A stretch of DNA of 64,000 nucleotides, from contig NC_052357.1 of NCBI RefSeq assembly GCF_009727055.1, forward strand, positions 10,487,445 through 10,551,444. Reading direction: 5' to 3'. A model generated the notes under the pieces. That model had not been told where the DNA came from. It saw only the letters and a list, made by a program, of their open reading frames with translations, and did no database searches. Of this stretch, positions 63,641 to 64,000 are shown piece after piece. Positions within the stretch are counted from its first letter, which is position 1. Each line of letters begins with the position of its first letter. Both the position numbers and the translations under genes were made by a program. Source of the DNA: Benincasa hispida (Eukaryota; Streptophyta; Magnoliopsida; Cucurbitales; Cucurbitaceae).

Positions 63641-64000
63641 CACCCCTAAAATTTAAATAATGCTTGTCCTCAAGCATAAGCTAAGATTCCTTTAGCAAGT
63701 CAACCGCAAAGTTTTTTCCTAGATTTCTCAAGAATACTTCGTTCAAATCTGAGTGCCAACTATCCAAAAAACAAATTTCACCGGGGTGTCAACTGATTTA
63801 TCCTTGCACAAAAAATTTCTTCATTGCTATTTTTTTTAACCTTGCGTTGATTCGAGTGCCTTGCCTTCGTTTTGGCTTGCCCCTACGTGTGTCATGCGAA
63901 CATCCAACTACGAGCAATGCACTCTTTCTCAAATGAAACTCATACCAATTGGGCAGTGGAGTTGCGGTCATTGATTTATGCGTTGATCCTTGTAACTTAC
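63641..64000 (-). mobile_element. 3' end of element D, internal part
   Basis: Minus strand, reading towards the LTR: the conserved 3'-UTR motif (63925-63866), the ATGCTTG/CAAGCAT hairpin (63677-63660), and the polypurine tract AAATTTTAGGGGTG (63654-63641). The body of the element lies to the right of the window. Confidence 0.7.

Overview
This window is plant nuclear DNA from a eudicot. I suspect a cucurbit, because a receptor-like protein carries many 66-bp leucine-rich-repeat (LRR) exons, a TATCA/TGATA hairpin repeat sits in its introns, and the Copia LTRs look like ones I associate with cucurbits. That assignment is inference and was not searched. About three quarters of the window is retrotransposon. 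Only two host loci stand out: a glycerol kinase gene that reads cleanly over four exons (27681-29744, minus strand), and a large receptor-like protein gene (17205-27235, plus strand) whose last exon is intact but whose 5' exons carry frameshifts and stops.

Layout. 1-6446: minus-strand Athila-type Ty3/gypsy element (A), with a 5' LTR, gag and an extra ORF in the env position, but no pol. 6447-7648: decayed coding remnant. 7649-16330: Copia cluster made of an LTR, an inverted truncated LTR, and a minus-strand gag-pol fragment that is split by a solo LTR with a perfect 5-bp target duplication. 17127-27235: receptor-like protein. 27681-29744: glycerol kinase. 29745-32000: AT-rich spacer with short repeats. 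32030-34398: decayed L1-type LINE, cut off by a Copia LTR fragment (34399-34956). That fragment is followed by a Ty3/gypsy LTR (34957-51180) broken up by a solo Athila-type LTR (35880-37555) and by a 12.5-kb Athila element with both LTRs (B, 37927-50409). About 51181-54420: a GC-richer block of mitochondrial origin (NUMT) with pieces of rps7, the large-subunit rRNA, a group II intron domain V and nad9. 54590-63297: head-to-head Athila LTRs followed by element C, whose gag is split by a solo LTR. 63297-64000: 3' end of a further minus-strand element (D).

The Athila-type copies share several things: a primer-binding site resembling the complement of the tRNA-Asp 3' end, long LTRs (about 1.6-2.0 kb) opening with a short hairpin, a hairpin just before the polypurine tract, a TATA box upstream of the extra ORF, a repeated 3'-UTR motif, and very frequent CGCA/TGCG words. 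None of A, B or C keeps a reverse-transcriptase catalytic core, so all look non-autonomous. The two host genes show no sign of working together; they are separate loci between blocks of nested transposons. No tRNA gene, CRISPR array or bacterial-style operon was seen.
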